Assembly (NCBI GenBank): GCA_002069965.1
Contig: MWCI01000001.1
Span: 62,001-126,000, forward strand
From: Spirochaetes bacterium ADurb.Bin218
Lineage (GTDB): Bacteria > Spirochaetota > UBA4802 > UBA5550
Length of the DNA stretch: 64,000 nt
Direction of reading: 5' to 3'
Below the pieces are notes generated by a model. The model did not search any database. It was not told the origin of the DNA and saw only the letters and a list, made by a program, of their open reading frames with translations. Each line of letters starts with the position of its first letter. The stretch's first letter is position 1. Both the position numbers and the translations under genes were made by a program. Shown in pieces: positions 1 to 8,633 of this stretch.

Positions 1-1
1 T

Positions 2-1759
2 CAACAGCTTGCAAAAGTTTTGTTTACTGATATGGAGAGGAGTATAAAGCGGAAGATATATGAGGCATATTGTGCAATGGAAATAGAAAAGCTCTATGAT
101 AAGCAGGATATACTTTCCATGTATCTCAATCTCATATACTTTGGCAATGGATCCTATGGAGTTGAATCAACAGCAAAGATGTTTTTTGGAAAGTCAGTAA
201 GAGAACTGGATATAGTTGAATGTGCAATGATCGTTGCCACAATTTCAAATCCAGGCATATATTCTCCTCTGTCTAATATAAATAATTCCTTAAGTAAGAC
301 TAAAAGAATACTAAAATCTTTGGCAGAAGCAGGCTACCTTAAAGAAGAAAAAATCGATCCACTCTTTAATGCTTTTTTAAAAAAATGGGGAGTTGTATTT
401 GATGAAAGCAACAGGGTCAAGCAAACAAATATAGGCAGTTTTATTTACAGCTCTTACAGAATTAATATCGCTCCTTTTTTTAACGAACGAGTAAGACGTG
501 AGCTGGTATTGCGCTTTGGGGAGGATGCTGTTAAAAAGGGGGGGCTTTCTGTATGGACAACCCTTGATGCAAAAAATCAGATTATTGCAAACAACAGCAT
601 AAAACATGGTATTGCACCTCAAAGAGAATACTTTCTCAAAAAAGCTGCTCAAGGCAAGAATAGTGAAAAGTATGTTAAAATAGCCAATGACATAGAAGGA
701 GCTTTAATCTCCATTAATCCATATACTGGGGAAATTCTTGCCTATGTAGGTGGTTATGAGTTTAATGCTACAAATCAAAATGATAATGTATATCAAAGCT
801 TCAGACAGCCAGGCTCTTCCATAAAGCCCCTTGTCTATGCAGCGGCAATGGAAAGTAAAAAAATTACTCCATCGACAGTTTTTGAGGACAAAAAAATTAC
901 TTTCAAAGGCGACTATACCCCTCAGAATTATGACAATAAATACTATGGTCATGTAATTGCACGACAGGCTTTAATAAAGTCTTTAAATACTGTGGCAGTT
1001 ATGATTCTTGATAGAATAGGATATGATAAAGTTTTCTCTTATGTTCAAAAGGGACTTTTACTCTCAGATGGTGAATTTGATAAAAGGTTTTCAAAGACCC
1101 TTTCCTTTGCCTTAGGGTCCTATGAAATATCACCTATAGAAAGTGTTACACTCCATTCACTGCTTGTAAATGGAGGCAATTTTATTATTCCTTATGGTAT
1201 AAAATTTGTTAAAGACTATAATGGCAATGTGGTCTGGGATAATGAAACTGATATTCACTCTAAGATTGCCTTATACAGAGAAAAAACTGGTGCAATAATA
1301 AATCCCGTGGCAGGAAGAGTTACCATATCCATGCTTGAGGGTATTCACGAACCAGATGCTTCTGTAAACTGGCTTTTACGAAAATACGGCATCAATTTCC
1401 CATGTGCTGGGAAGACCGGCACAACATCAAATTATAGTGACGCCTGGTTTGTTGGGTATACCTCAGAACTTGTTACTGCTGTATGGGTTGGTAATAAAAG
1501 CGGACTCATTTCCTTAGGAGAGGGAAGATCCGCCAGTGGAGTTGCTGCTCCAATATGGGCTGAGTATATTTCTTATGTGTTCAGGGATTCTCCCCCACCT
1601 ACTTTTCAAACTCCTGCAGAAAATATTACTTCTGAAACAATATGCCTTGACTCTGGTGAGGTCGCTGGCAAGAATGGGGAATGCCCTAAAACAGCCATTC
1701 AGTACTATTATTCTGGAACAGAGCCTGGCAAGTTCTGTCATATTCATATTAAAAATTGA
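2..1759 (+). CDS. mrcA: Class A penicillin-binding protein (PBP1A type), 5' end cut by window edge
   Basis: Bifunctional peptidoglycan glycosyltransferase/transpeptidase that polymerises and cross-links murein in the periplasm. The reading frame is open to the left edge, and the first residues read QQLAKVLF, which is the TQQLAKN motif of the GT51 glycosyltransferase domain, so perhaps 150-200 N-terminal residues lie outside. The rest of GT51 follows (KRKIYEA, YLNLIYFGNGSYGVE). The transpeptidase domain has all three motifs: SSIK after RQPG near base 815, SLN near base 985, and KTGT near base 1413. A Cys-containing tail (ICLDSG...CPK...FC) closes the protein. A TTG at base 20 is internal, not a start. 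An M23 peptidase gene follows 15 bases later, consistent with a wall-assembly pair. Family assignment is secure; the exact PBP1 subtype is less so. Confidence 0.95.
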   Translation, partial: QQLAKVLFTDMERSIKRKIYEAYCAMEIEKLYDKQDILSMYLNLIYFGNGSYGVESTAKMFFGKSVRELDIVECAMIVATISNPGIYSPLSNINNSLSKTKRILKSLAEAGYLKEEKIDPLFNAFLKKWGVVFDESNRVKQTNIGSFIYSSYRINIAPFFNERVRRELVLRFGEDAVKKGGLSVWTTLDAKNQIIANNSIKHGIAPQREYFLKKAAQGKNSEKYVKIANDIEGALISINPYTGEILAYVGGYEFNATNQNDNVYQSFRQPGSSIKPLVYAAAMESKKITPSTVFEDKKITFKGDYTPQNYDNKYYGHVIARQALIKSLNTVAVMILDRIGYDKVFSYVQKGLLLSDGEFDKRFSKTLSFALGSYEISPIESVTLHSLLVNGGNFIIPYGIKFVKDYNGNVVWDNETDIHSKIALYREKTGAIINPVAGRVTISMLEGIHEPDASVNWLLRKYGINFPCAGKTGTTSNYSDAWFVGYTSELVTAVWVGNKSGLISLGEGRSASGVAAPIWAEYISYVFRDSPPPTFQTPAENITSETICLDSGEVAGKNGECPKTAIQYYYSGTEPGKFCHIHIKN

Positions 1760-1774
1760 TTACAGGAAAATATC

Positions 1775-2626
1775 ATGAGAAGGTTATTAACATTTTGTTT
1801 AATAATACTGGCCTTATTTAATGTATCCTTTAGATGGCCTCTTTCTGATTTCAAGGTTACATCAACATTTGGTGAGTCAAGGGCTGATCACTTCCATGAT
1901 GGTATAGATCTTGTATGCCCATCAAATAATATCTATGCAGTTGCTGATGGCAAATTAGTATTTAGTTGGAATAAACTCTATTTCCCAACAGAAAATTATT
2001 GGGGAGGGGGTAATTATAAGATAATTTCCCATGGGGATAAATTTTCAATTTACATGCACATAGAAGACGGTGACTCCCTTAAAAGTGAAGTCAAGGCAGA
2101 GGATATCATTGCTATAATGGGGAATACAGGTCATTCCTATGGAAGACATCTACATCTTTCAATTCTGGATCCAGTTGCAAAGGAGTCAATAAATCCTCTG
2201 TCGCTTTTACCTTCACTGGAGGATAAAAAAGCACCGGAGGTCTTGGGGTTCTTTCTAAAGATTGGGGATAAGTATACAATGCTTAAAGATAATTCAACCA
2301 TAAGACTTACACAGCATTATCCATTACTTGTGTCAATTAAGGATTCAATTTCAGGAAAGGAAAATTTAGGTATTTACAAATTGCAGGTTATAGTAAATGA
2401 AAAAGATATGCTAAATGTTGATTTCTCTAAGATTTCTCTAACAGAAAAGGGATTGACAGTTCATAACTTGCCATTTTACAATTTATTTGATGAACAGGGT
2501 TACTATAAAATAGATGGCATAAAATACAGGCAGGGTGAAAACTTTGTTATAGTAAAGGCTTCTGATTACTCCGGTAATACCACTGAAAAGACTTTTAAGG
2601 TTTTTGTAAATCTTGATATTAAGTGA
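1775..2626 (+). CDS. Secreted M23 family metallopeptidase (LytM/peptidoglycan hydrolase-like)
   Basis: Predicted zinc endopeptidase acting on murein peptide cross-links. A hydrophobic N-terminal segment of about 20 residues looks like a signal peptide. The M23 core follows at once (residues about 22-145) with zinc/active-site motifs HDGID (HxxxD) and RHLHLS (HxH), both intact. The remaining 135 residues have no recognised domain and look like a beta-rich C-terminal extension. There is no LysM domain, unlike the second M23 gene at the right end of the window. The gene sits 15 bases behind the penicillin-binding protein gene and is probably co-transcribed. Family is clear; substrate is inferred. 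Confidence 0.9.
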   Translation: MRRLLTFCLIILALFNVSFRWPLSDFKVTSTFGESRADHFHDGIDLVCPSNNIYAVADGKLVFSWNKLYFPTENYWGGGNYKIISHGDKFSIYMHIEDGDSLKSEVKAEDIIAIMGNTGHSYGRHLHLSILDPVAKESINPLSLLPSLEDKKAPEVLGFFLKIGDKYTMLKDNSTIRLTQHYPLLVSIKDSISGKENLGIYKLQVIVNEKDMLNVDFSKISLTEKGLTVHNLPFYNLFDEQGYYKIDGIKYRQGENFVIVKASDYSGNTTEKTFKVFVNLDIK

Positions 2627-2635
2627 TGATAGACT

Positions 2636-3061
2636 ATGGGAAACTCTTTGAATAATTTGCTTCCAGTAATTAGAAGAGCAAAGGGAATCAAACAGGTAGA
2701 TCTGGCTAAAAGTCTTAGCATATCTCCATCCTATCTGTGTAGGATTGAACGAGGACTTCTGGAAGCTCCTGATGAGATTAAAGCACAGTGCAGTGAGATT
2801 TTAGGAGTAACTGTAAATGAATTATTCCCTGATGAAAAAATAAATACTGACAGGAACTTTTCAAATTCAACAAGCAATAATCTCTGGCAAATTCGAATGA
2901 AAAAAAAGTTAAAGCAAAATCAGCTGGCAATACTTATGGATTGTTCACCATCATATATATCAAAGATAGAAAAGGGTTTGCAGGCACCAAATGATAAATT
3001 CAGAAAAAAGTGTGCAAAGATATTAAAAGTTAAAGAATCAGAAATTTTTCCTAAGAATTAA
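2636..3061 (+). CDS. Small DNA-binding protein made of two tandem XRE/Cro-C1 helix-turn-helix domains
   Basis: Predicted transcription regulator of 141 residues consisting almost only of two HTH_3 modules. The first spans about residues 7-65 and contains KQVDLAKSLSISPSYLCRIERG. The second spans about 82-140 and contains KQNQLAILMDCSPSYISKIEKG. Each module ends in a matching NELFP/SEIFP tail, so the gene looks like an internal duplication. No effector, oligomerisation or protease domain is seen. It lies 9 bases after the M23 gene and 4 bases before the first CorC-like gene, so it is part of the same run. Target unknown; self-regulation of the run is possible but not shown. Confidence 0.85.
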   Translation: MGNSLNNLLPVIRRAKGIKQVDLAKSLSISPSYLCRIERGLLEAPDEIKAQCSEILGVTVNELFPDEKINTDRNFSNSTSNNLWQIRMKKKLKQNQLAILMDCSPSYISKIEKGLQAPNDKFRKKCAKILKVKESEIFPKN

Positions 3062-3065
3062 AAAC

Positions 3066-4322
3066 ATGGCCTATGTAACAATGCATCTTTTAGTCTTTGC
3101 TGTATTGCTCTTTTTTTCAGCCTTTTTTTCGGGAGCAGAAACAGCTTTGTTCTCAATTAAAAAAGCAGAGCTTTATCGATTTTCCAATTCTCCAAAAATT
3201 ACAGAGAGAACAATTTCATCTCTCATGACCAATCCCGATGGCATACTTGCAACATTGCTTTTGGGGAATTTGTTTGTAAATCTTTCTCTTACAGCGGTGG
3301 TCACAAATTTTCTTCTTGGCTTTTTTGGAGACTATGGTCACTTAATCTCAATAGCAATTGTAACTCCACTAATTATTATTCTTTCGGAAATTACTCCAAA
3401 GCTCATTGCTGTTAATCTCTATATGAATCTACTTTCAGCTCTCCTCCCTTTTTTGCTTTTGTTTCACAAAGTTTTTTATCCTGCACGAATTTTATTGATG
3501 AAGTATACAGATATGCTAACAAAAATTTTTAAGCTTGAGCTTAAGTATTCCAATTTAACAGAAGATGAATTAAAATATGTAGTTGCATCAGGTGAGAAAA
3601 AAGGCATTCTGGATAAAAGGGAAAGTGATATAATAAAGAATGTAATCAGCTTTTCCAGAAAAGAAGCATCTAATATAATGTATCCACGGAATGAGGCTGT
3701 ATTTATATCCTATGGTGCTTCTATTGAAAGCGCTATGGAGCTATGCCTTGAAAATGATATAATTCGCCTGCCTGTATACAAGGACGATTATGATAACATT
3801 GTTGGATTTGTTGATTCAAGAGATCTGATGTCCACATATCTTGGTTATAAAAAAAGGAAAAGCATAAATAGCTTTATAAGACCCATTGATTTTTTCCCAT
3901 TTTCAAAGGATCTCAATGAGCTTCTGAGAGATTTCCTTCTAAAAAAAATTCAAATTGCAGTAGTTGTTGATGAGTATGGAGGCACAGCAGGTATTGTTAC
4001 TTTGAATTCAATATTATCATCTTTGCTTGGCAAAAATTTTGGCAAATGGGGAAATTATAAAAAGAATCAAATAAGGACTATAAGTGAAGGCAGATTTATA
4101 GTTTCAGGTAATCTTCAACTGGATGAGTTTAATTCTTTTTTTAATGTTAACCTGGAAAGTGTAAATTCAGATACCATAGGCGGTTTTGTGGTTGAGAAGC
4201 TCAATGCCTTGCCTGCCAGGGGGATGAGTCTTGAAATTTCAGATCTTGAGATAACAGTGCGTCATGTTTCAAAGAGAAAAATAATTTCGTTGGAAGTTTT
4301 TGTAAAGGAAAGAGAAGCTTAA
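3066..4322 (+). CDS. CNNM/CorC family membrane protein (DUF21, CBS pair, CorC_HlyC), copy 1
   Basis: Membrane protein of the hemolysin C/CNNM type, linked in other bacteria to Mg2+/Co2+ export. An N-terminal DUF21 domain (residues about 1-190) carries the FFSGAETALFSI signature and several membrane segments. A CBS pair follows (about 200-320; MYPRNEAVFIS and VVVDEYGGTAGIVT), then a C-terminal CorC_HlyC (transporter-associated) domain (about 335-415). The length of 418 residues is normal for the family. The next gene begins one base after the stop and encodes a paralogue, so the two probably form a heteromeric pair. The transported ion is inferred from the family only. Confidence 0.92.
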   Translation: MAYVTMHLLVFAVLLFFSAFFSGAETALFSIKKAELYRFSNSPKITERTISSLMTNPDGILATLLLGNLFVNLSLTAVVTNFLLGFFGDYGHLISIAIVTPLIIILSEITPKLIAVNLYMNLLSALLPFLLLFHKVFYPARILLMKYTDMLTKIFKLELKYSNLTEDELKYVVASGEKKGILDKRESDIIKNVISFSRKEASNIMYPRNEAVFISYGASIESAMELCLENDIIRLPVYKDDYDNIVGFVDSRDLMSTYLGYKKRKSINSFIRPIDFFPFSKDLNELLRDFLLKKIQIAVVVDEYGGTAGIVTLNSILSSLLGKNFGKWGNYKKNQIRTISEGRFIVSGNLQLDEFNSFFNVNLESVNSDTIGGFVVEKLNALPARGMSLEISDLEITVRHVSKRKIISLEVFVKEREA

Positions 4323-4323
4323 T

Positions 4324-5574
4324 ATGAGCAATTATTTTATTTATAACATTTTAGTTTTACTTTTTATTTTAACTTCCATATTTTTTTCTGCCCTTGAAAC
4401 TGCCATTATTGCCAGCAGAAGGCTTTCCCTTGAAACATTAAGCAATTCTGGCAAAAAGAGCGCTATGAGAAGCCTCTATATAATAGATAATATTGATACA
4501 GCTTTGACTATGGTGTTGATTGGTAACAATATATCCAATATATGTGCAACCGCCTTTATAACTTTTGTTGTGACAAAGGCTCTTCATTTTGATGACAGTA
4601 TGTTGCTTGGAGTTACACTTGTTCAGACTGTCTTTTTTCTGGTATTTTGCGAGATAACTCCAAAGATAGTTGCGAAATCAAAAGCAGAAAAATTTCTAAT
4701 GATTGTCTCCTCTTTAGCAATTTTTTTAATGAAGATTATGACTCCAATAATCAAAGTCTCGTTATTTTTTACCAGGTTTATTGCAGGTGGGATTATGAGC
4801 GTAAATGTTACCAAAGATCCCGTAAAATCAAGAGATGATATTGATGCCTTTTTTCAGATTGGGAAAAATGAGGGAGTTATTGATGAAGATAGGCATGAGT
4901 ATCTTGAGGAGATTCTGTCATTTAAGCATACCCTGGCCTATGAAGTAATGACTCCAATAATCGATGTTATCTCTGTAGGAGTAAACACCTCCATCAGGGA
5001 ACTGGTCAATCTCATTGCCTCAAAAAAGTTTTCCCGAATACCTGTCTATGAAGGGGAGGAAGATAATTTTATAGGATATGTATATTATAAAGATATTGTT
5101 CTCTCAAAGCCAGATTCCATAAAAGATATTATACTTCCACCTGTATTTATTCCAGAGACAAAGAATATTTTTGAAATTTTTAAAGATATTCAAAAGAAAC
5201 GCCATCCTTTTTATTTTGTTGTGAATGAGTATGGTGACACAACAGGTATACTGACCTTTGAGGATATTGCAGAGGAGATAGTAGGGGATATTCAAACCGA
5301 TGATCATCCAGAGGAAAAATATATCTCTCAGGTATCTGACAGAAAATTTATTTTGAGCGGACGTATGGATATAGACTATTTTCAGAGATATTTTTCATTG
5401 AAAATAGAAAAACATCATTTTGAAACACTTGCAGGATTTTTGCTAAGTCTCTTTGGAAAGATACCTGCAACTGGTGAAAGAATTAAGTATGGGGACTGTG
5501 AATTTATTATAGATAAGATGACAGGAAGAACCATCGAATGGGTGCAGTTTATTTTGCCTCCAAAGGATAAATAA
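4324..5574 (+). CDS. CNNM/CorC family membrane protein (DUF21, CBS pair, CorC_HlyC), copy 2
   Basis: Paralogue of the preceding gene with the same layout: DUF21 membrane domain (FFSALETAIIASRR), two CBS motifs (VMTPIIDVISV and FFVVNEYGDTTGILT-like), and a C-terminal CorC_HlyC domain that includes LSGRMDIDYF. Its CBS part, with VMTP and the EEIVGDIQTDDHPEE segment, is closer to the classic HlyC/CorC consensus than copy 1. The start ATG lies 2 bases past the previous stop, so translation is likely coupled. The gene ends facing the leftward hinT gene with only 26 bases between; no clear terminator hairpin is visible there. Confidence 0.92.
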   Translation: MSNYFIYNILVLLFILTSIFFSALETAIIASRRLSLETLSNSGKKSAMRSLYIIDNIDTALTMVLIGNNISNICATAFITFVVTKALHFDDSMLLGVTLVQTVFFLVFCEITPKIVAKSKAEKFLMIVSSLAIFLMKIMTPIIKVSLFFTRFIAGGIMSVNVTKDPVKSRDDIDAFFQIGKNEGVIDEDRHEYLEEILSFKHTLAYEVMTPIIDVISVGVNTSIRELVNLIASKKFSRIPVYEGEEDNFIGYVYYKDIVLSKPDSIKDIILPPVFIPETKNIFEIFKDIQKKRHPFYFVVNEYGDTTGILTFEDIAEEIVGDIQTDDHPEEKYISQVSDRKFILSGRMDIDYFQRYFSLKIEKHHFETLAGFLLSLFGKIPATGERIKYGDCEFIIDKMTGRTIEWVQFILPPKDK

Positions 5575-5600
5575 TAGTTCTTCCTGATATTCAATATCTT

Positions 5601-5948
5601 CTATCTACTTATCATTGGGCCAAGTGAATCTTTACCGCCAATCACATGAAGGTGTAAATGAAAAACCTCCTGTCCAGCGGCTTTGCCATTATTCAGTATT
5701 AATCTGTAACCTTTATCATTTAGCTTGCGGGCTGATGCAATTTCTTTAACTGCCATAAAGAGATCAGAAAGCACTTTGCTATCTTCGAGTGAAATTTCTT
5801 CAATGTTTGCAATATGCTTCTTAGGAACAACCAGAATATGCTCTGGAGCAACAGGTCTTATATCCTTAAAAGCAAAAACAGTGTCATTTTCATATACTTT
5901 TTCTGAGGGTATTTCCCCTGATATAATTTTACAAAAAATGCAATCCAT
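5601..5948 (-). CDS. hinT: HIT family purine nucleoside phosphoramidase
   Basis: Small HIT-domain hydrolase of 115 residues that cleaves AMP-NH2-type substrates in related organisms. It begins with the typical CIFCKIISGEIPSEKVYE and ends in the histidine triad HLHLHVIGG, followed by GPM, the normal C-terminus for HinT. A good ribosome site (AAGGAG, about 6 bases before ATG) supports the start. It is the second gene after a lipoprotein gene on the same strand, 27 bases downstream of it. Assignment is secure. Confidence 0.95.
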   Translation of the reverse strand: MDCIFCKIISGEIPSEKVYENDTVFAFKDIRPVAPEHILVVPKKHIANIEEISLEDSKVLSDLFMAVKEIASARKLNDKGYRLILNNGKAAGQEVFHLHLHVIGGKDSLGPMISR

Positions 5949-5975
5949 AAAAAGCTCCTTTTTATATTTTAAAAT

Positions 5976-6692
5976 TTATTCACAAACTCTATATATAAAA
6001 TCGATCATGTCGTGCTTGAAAGATTTTTTTTCTTCAGTACTTAAGGTTTTTATGTAATCTTCAATTGCCCTCTTGATTTCCTCTTCTTTGAGTGTAGACT
6101 TTACGTTATCATCAATAGTTCCAATGATCAATCCAGGGACCGATTGGCTATTTTCGTAACTTTTTATGTTATACTCATTTTCATTTTTATCATATTGAGG
6201 AAGATAGAATTTCAACTGTCGGAACATAAATTCAATTTTAGAAAACTCAAGCTTAATGTTTTTTATAATTTTGTCTTGTGCAATTATGGAAATAACAAGA
6301 GACATCTTGCTTGTATCCATATAGTCTTTTTCAAATGTAAGAGTTATTCTATTTTTAGAGGGAATTGAAGATTTCCATGAAAATTTTTCTAATCTAAAAA
6401 ATCCCTCTGCTTTTATTTCATTCTTTTTTTTTGTTTTAGCAAATCTATTAAAATCAGAGATATCTATCTGTATATTATACTCAGAGGCAAGCAGATACAT
6501 GATTTTTTTCACAGGGAAGGCACTCATCTCCGAGAAAGCAGAGTCGGTGTCTGCTCCTGTGTGAATATAAACAAATTCAGATAATATAAAGTTTTTATCA
6601 CTAACAGAATCAAGTTCAGATTTTATAGAGTTTAAACTCTGACAGGAAATAAAAGAGATTAAGAGTGCAAGAATAGATAATTTTTTTATCAT
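5976..6692 (-). CDS. Hypothetical lipoprotein (238 aa)
   Basis: Not recognised as a named family. A basic hydrophobic N-terminus ends in a lipobox-like LLISFISC (Cys 18), so the protein is predicted to be lipid-anchored. The mature part is rich in Lys/Glu/Ser with alternating hydrophobics and no cysteine-rich or enzymatic motif that I can see. A segment around TLTFEKDYMDTSKMSLVIS suggests a beta-rich fold. A ribosome site GGAG lies 8 bases upstream of the ATG. It precedes hinT on the same strand; nothing links the two functionally. Confidence 0.8.
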   Translation of the reverse strand: MIKKLSILALLISFISCQSLNSIKSELDSVSDKNFILSEFVYIHTGADTDSAFSEMSAFPVKKIMYLLASEYNIQIDISDFNRFAKTKKKNEIKAEGFFRLEKFSWKSSIPSKNRITLTFEKDYMDTSKMSLVISIIAQDKIIKNIKLEFSKIEFMFRQLKFYLPQYDKNENEYNIKSYENSQSVPGLIIGTIDDNVKSTLKEEEIKRAIEDYIKTLSTEEKKSFKHDMIDFIYRVCE

Positions 6693-6733
6693 AAAAGAGC
6701 TCCAGGTGATATTGTTAAAATTTTTCCAAGATA

Positions 6734-6763
6734 ATTATATTTCAATAGTGAATAGTTATTGAA
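6734..6763 (-). promoter_or_regulatory. Candidate promoter -10 with adjacent dyad, upstream of the lipoprotein gene
   Basis: On the minus strand a TATAAT match lies at 6739-6734, about 42 bases before the ATG. Just upstream sits a perfect 7-bp inverted repeat, TTCAATA (6741-6747) and TATTGAA (6757-6763), that would cover the spacer and -35 area. The -35 itself is poor. A regulator site overlapping a promoter is one reading; a chance AT-rich dyad is another. Confidence 0.35.
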
Positions 6764-6786
6764 AAAATTTTTTAAATTATTTACAT

Positions 6787-6831
6787 TTGAATAAAGGAAA
6801 TAACTTTTTTGCAATAAAAATTTTTATTCAA
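6787..6831. promoter_or_regulatory. AT-rich inverted repeat before the STAS-like gene
   Basis: Perfect 9-bp arms TTGAATAAA (6787-6795) and TTTATTCAA (6823-6831) are separated by 27 bases. The right arm also belongs to the self-complementary AATAAAAATTTTTATT at 6813-6828. It lies 22 bases before the start at 6854, inside the likely 5' leader or promoter. Function unknown; AT-richness makes chance plausible. Confidence 0.3.
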
Positions 6832-6853
6832 CAATACTGCAATAGGGGGGATT

Positions 6854-7222
6854 ATGGGGGGAAAATTTAAGCTTGAGTATGATGAAAAAAATAAAGTGCT
6901 TGTAGGTAAGATCACTTTGTCCACTGTCACAAAAGATGATGCTAAGGATATATACACAGAATTAGAAAAATCTATTCCTGCCTATCCAGATTATGAAAGC
7001 TATATCCTTGATGCATCTAATGCCATGGAAGTAACCAATGATTCTCTTGGATATTTAATGAAAAGTCTTGCAATAGTCAAAAAAACAGCTGGATATATGC
7101 TCTTGATTCTTACAGAGGAGATATTACAAAAATTTATGCTCTCAAATCCTGAAATGTTTGACTATTATGCTGTATTTTTTAATTATGACGAAGCATTGAA
7201 ATTTATTTTATCTAAAAGATAA
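6854..7222 (+). CDS. STAS/SpoIIAA-like small protein of unknown function (122 aa)
   Basis: Not firmly recognised. The length, the alternating strands and helices, an early VGKITLSTVT strand, YESYILDASNAMEVTNDS in the middle and a final DEALKFIL helix resemble STAS or SpoIIAA-like (SEC14-type) folds. The conserved DSSG phosphorylation motif of anti-sigma factor antagonists is absent. A very strong purine-rich ribosome site (AGGGGGGATT) precedes the ATG. The stop is 3 bases before the start of an HD-GYP-like gene, so the two are surely co-expressed. A role in signalling with that phosphodiesterase is inference. Confidence 0.6.
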   Translation: MGGKFKLEYDEKNKVLVGKITLSTVTKDDAKDIYTELEKSIPAYPDYESYILDASNAMEVTNDSLGYLMKSLAIVKKTAGYMLLILTEEILQKFMLSNPEMFDYYAVFFNYDEALKFILSKR

Positions 7223-7225
7223 AGC

Positions 7226-8623
7226 ATGAGTGACTATAACAATAAACTTGTCCCTATTTCTATAAGTTCTGTTAAAGAAAATCTCTCTCTTATCCTTTCA
7301 AATAATATTCCTGTATGGAGAAAAAATAAAAACGATCAATTTATGCCTGTTCCTCTTGATAGGCTTGAGCAATTTCTCGGCAATACTGATCATAACTATT
7401 ATTTTTATATTGAGAATAAGTGGGAGAGCCTTATAAAGGCAGAGGTTGTAGAAAAAATTGAACCTAAAAAATCACCAGGCTTCTCATGGGTTGGAGATGA
7501 AGAAAATAGTTCTATTGATACATATACAGCACGTAGACAGAAATACATGGAGATGTCTCTGGAGGAAAGGGAAGAGCATTTATCTAATCTTCTGGATATA
7601 GTTAAGGATATAGAGATTCCTAAGAAAACAATAGATTCTGACTCTATTGTAACTTTGATTAATTCCCTTTCAGAAGCCTTTGTTATTACAAAATCAAGTT
7701 TTGAAGACTTTTCTTCAGAAGCTGGTGTGCCTCCACATCACATAAAGAAAATTGCCCTTGGGACAACTATATTAGTAAAGAGCGTGATGGAAATTGTTCG
7801 CAATAACAAAACAGTGAGCAATTTTTTAAATTTATTAGGGGAAAAGTCTACAGGTTCTACTGTAGATCATATGAACAGTGTATTTTTAATTTATGTTGCC
7901 TTCTGCTATTTTTATAACTCCTATTTTTCAGAGGGAAAAATTGCAAGGTTGAGAAGTGACTACAAGAAAAAATTTCAGCATTATTATACAAATCTTCCCT
8001 TAGAGACTGCTCCAGATAGTCTTGAAGATGTTTTTAAAGGTGGTATGAGAGAGCTTGATGGGGATAATCTTTTGCAATATGGTATTGGTGCACTGTTGCA
8101 CGATATAGGTAAGGTGGACAACATAGACTATTTTGAAGGGGGGGATAAATATGATCGCAAGGTTATAATGCGACATGCCCCTGTGAGCTATAATATGATT
8201 ATAAAGACAAGAGAATTTGATCCAATAGTCGCCTATCTTGCAGCTTTGCACCATGAGTATTATAATGATAAAAGTGGATATGGTTTATCAAAGCTTTTGT
8301 TTCCAGAGGATGTAAAGAAAATTAAAACACCTTATTATTGTCTGGCCTATGATCTGGAAGAGGTTAAAGCTGGGTACGCAATTGCCTATGTCCCTGCAAA
8401 GATGCTTGAGATAGTTGATGTATTTGATGCCCTTACAGATAAAAAGAGAAAGTATAGAGAAAGGGAGTTTACAGTTGATGAGGCTCTTGAGATTATGAAA
8501 AACGATTTTATAGAGAAATCTTTAAAGCTTGATCCAATTCTCTTTTCTATTTTTGTTGATTTTGTGAACAATAACGCAATGCTTAAAGACAAAACCTTAA
8601 TACCAAAATTACTGGGAAGATAA
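7226..8623 (+). CDS. HD-GYP-like domain phosphohydrolase (variant GYG motif)
   Basis: Probable metal-dependent phosphodiesterase of the HD-GYP group, enzymes that typically hydrolyse cyclic di-GMP. The N-terminal 220 residues have no clear domain. The catalytic part carries GALLHDIGKVDN (HD pair), RHAPVSYNMI, LAALHHEYYNDKSGYG and EIVDVFDALTDKKRKYR, matching in order the HD, second His, HHE-GYP and D-x-F-D-A-L-T motifs. The GYP proline is replaced by Gly (SGYG). All histidines and aspartates expected to bind metal appear kept. It follows a STAS-like gene at 3 bases. Activity on a cyclic dinucleotide is likely by family, not proven by sequence. Confidence 0.85.
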   Translation: MSDYNNKLVPISISSVKENLSLILSNNIPVWRKNKNDQFMPVPLDRLEQFLGNTDHNYYFYIENKWESLIKAEVVEKIEPKKSPGFSWVGDEENSSIDTYTARRQKYMEMSLEEREEHLSNLLDIVKDIEIPKKTIDSDSIVTLINSLSEAFVITKSSFEDFSSEAGVPPHHIKKIALGTTILVKSVMEIVRNNKTVSNFLNLLGEKSTGSTVDHMNSVFLIYVAFCYFYNSYFSEGKIARLRSDYKKKFQHYYTNLPLETAPDSLEDVFKGGMRELDGDNLLQYGIGALLHDIGKVDNIDYFEGGDKYDRKVIMRHAPVSYNMIIKTREFDPIVAYLAALHHEYYNDKSGYGLSKLLFPEDVKKIKTPYYCLAYDLEEVKAGYAIAYVPAKMLEIVDVFDALTDKKRKYREREFTVDEALEIMKNDFIEKSLKLDPILFSIFVDFVNNNAMLKDKTLIPKLLGR

Positions 8624-8633
8624 CTGAGGAGCT

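Noticed and set aside
5574-5601. Small palindrome GATATT-C-AATATC between the CorC-like gene and hinT
   Set aside because: A one-base loop cannot form and the repeat is AT-rich and short; likely chance.
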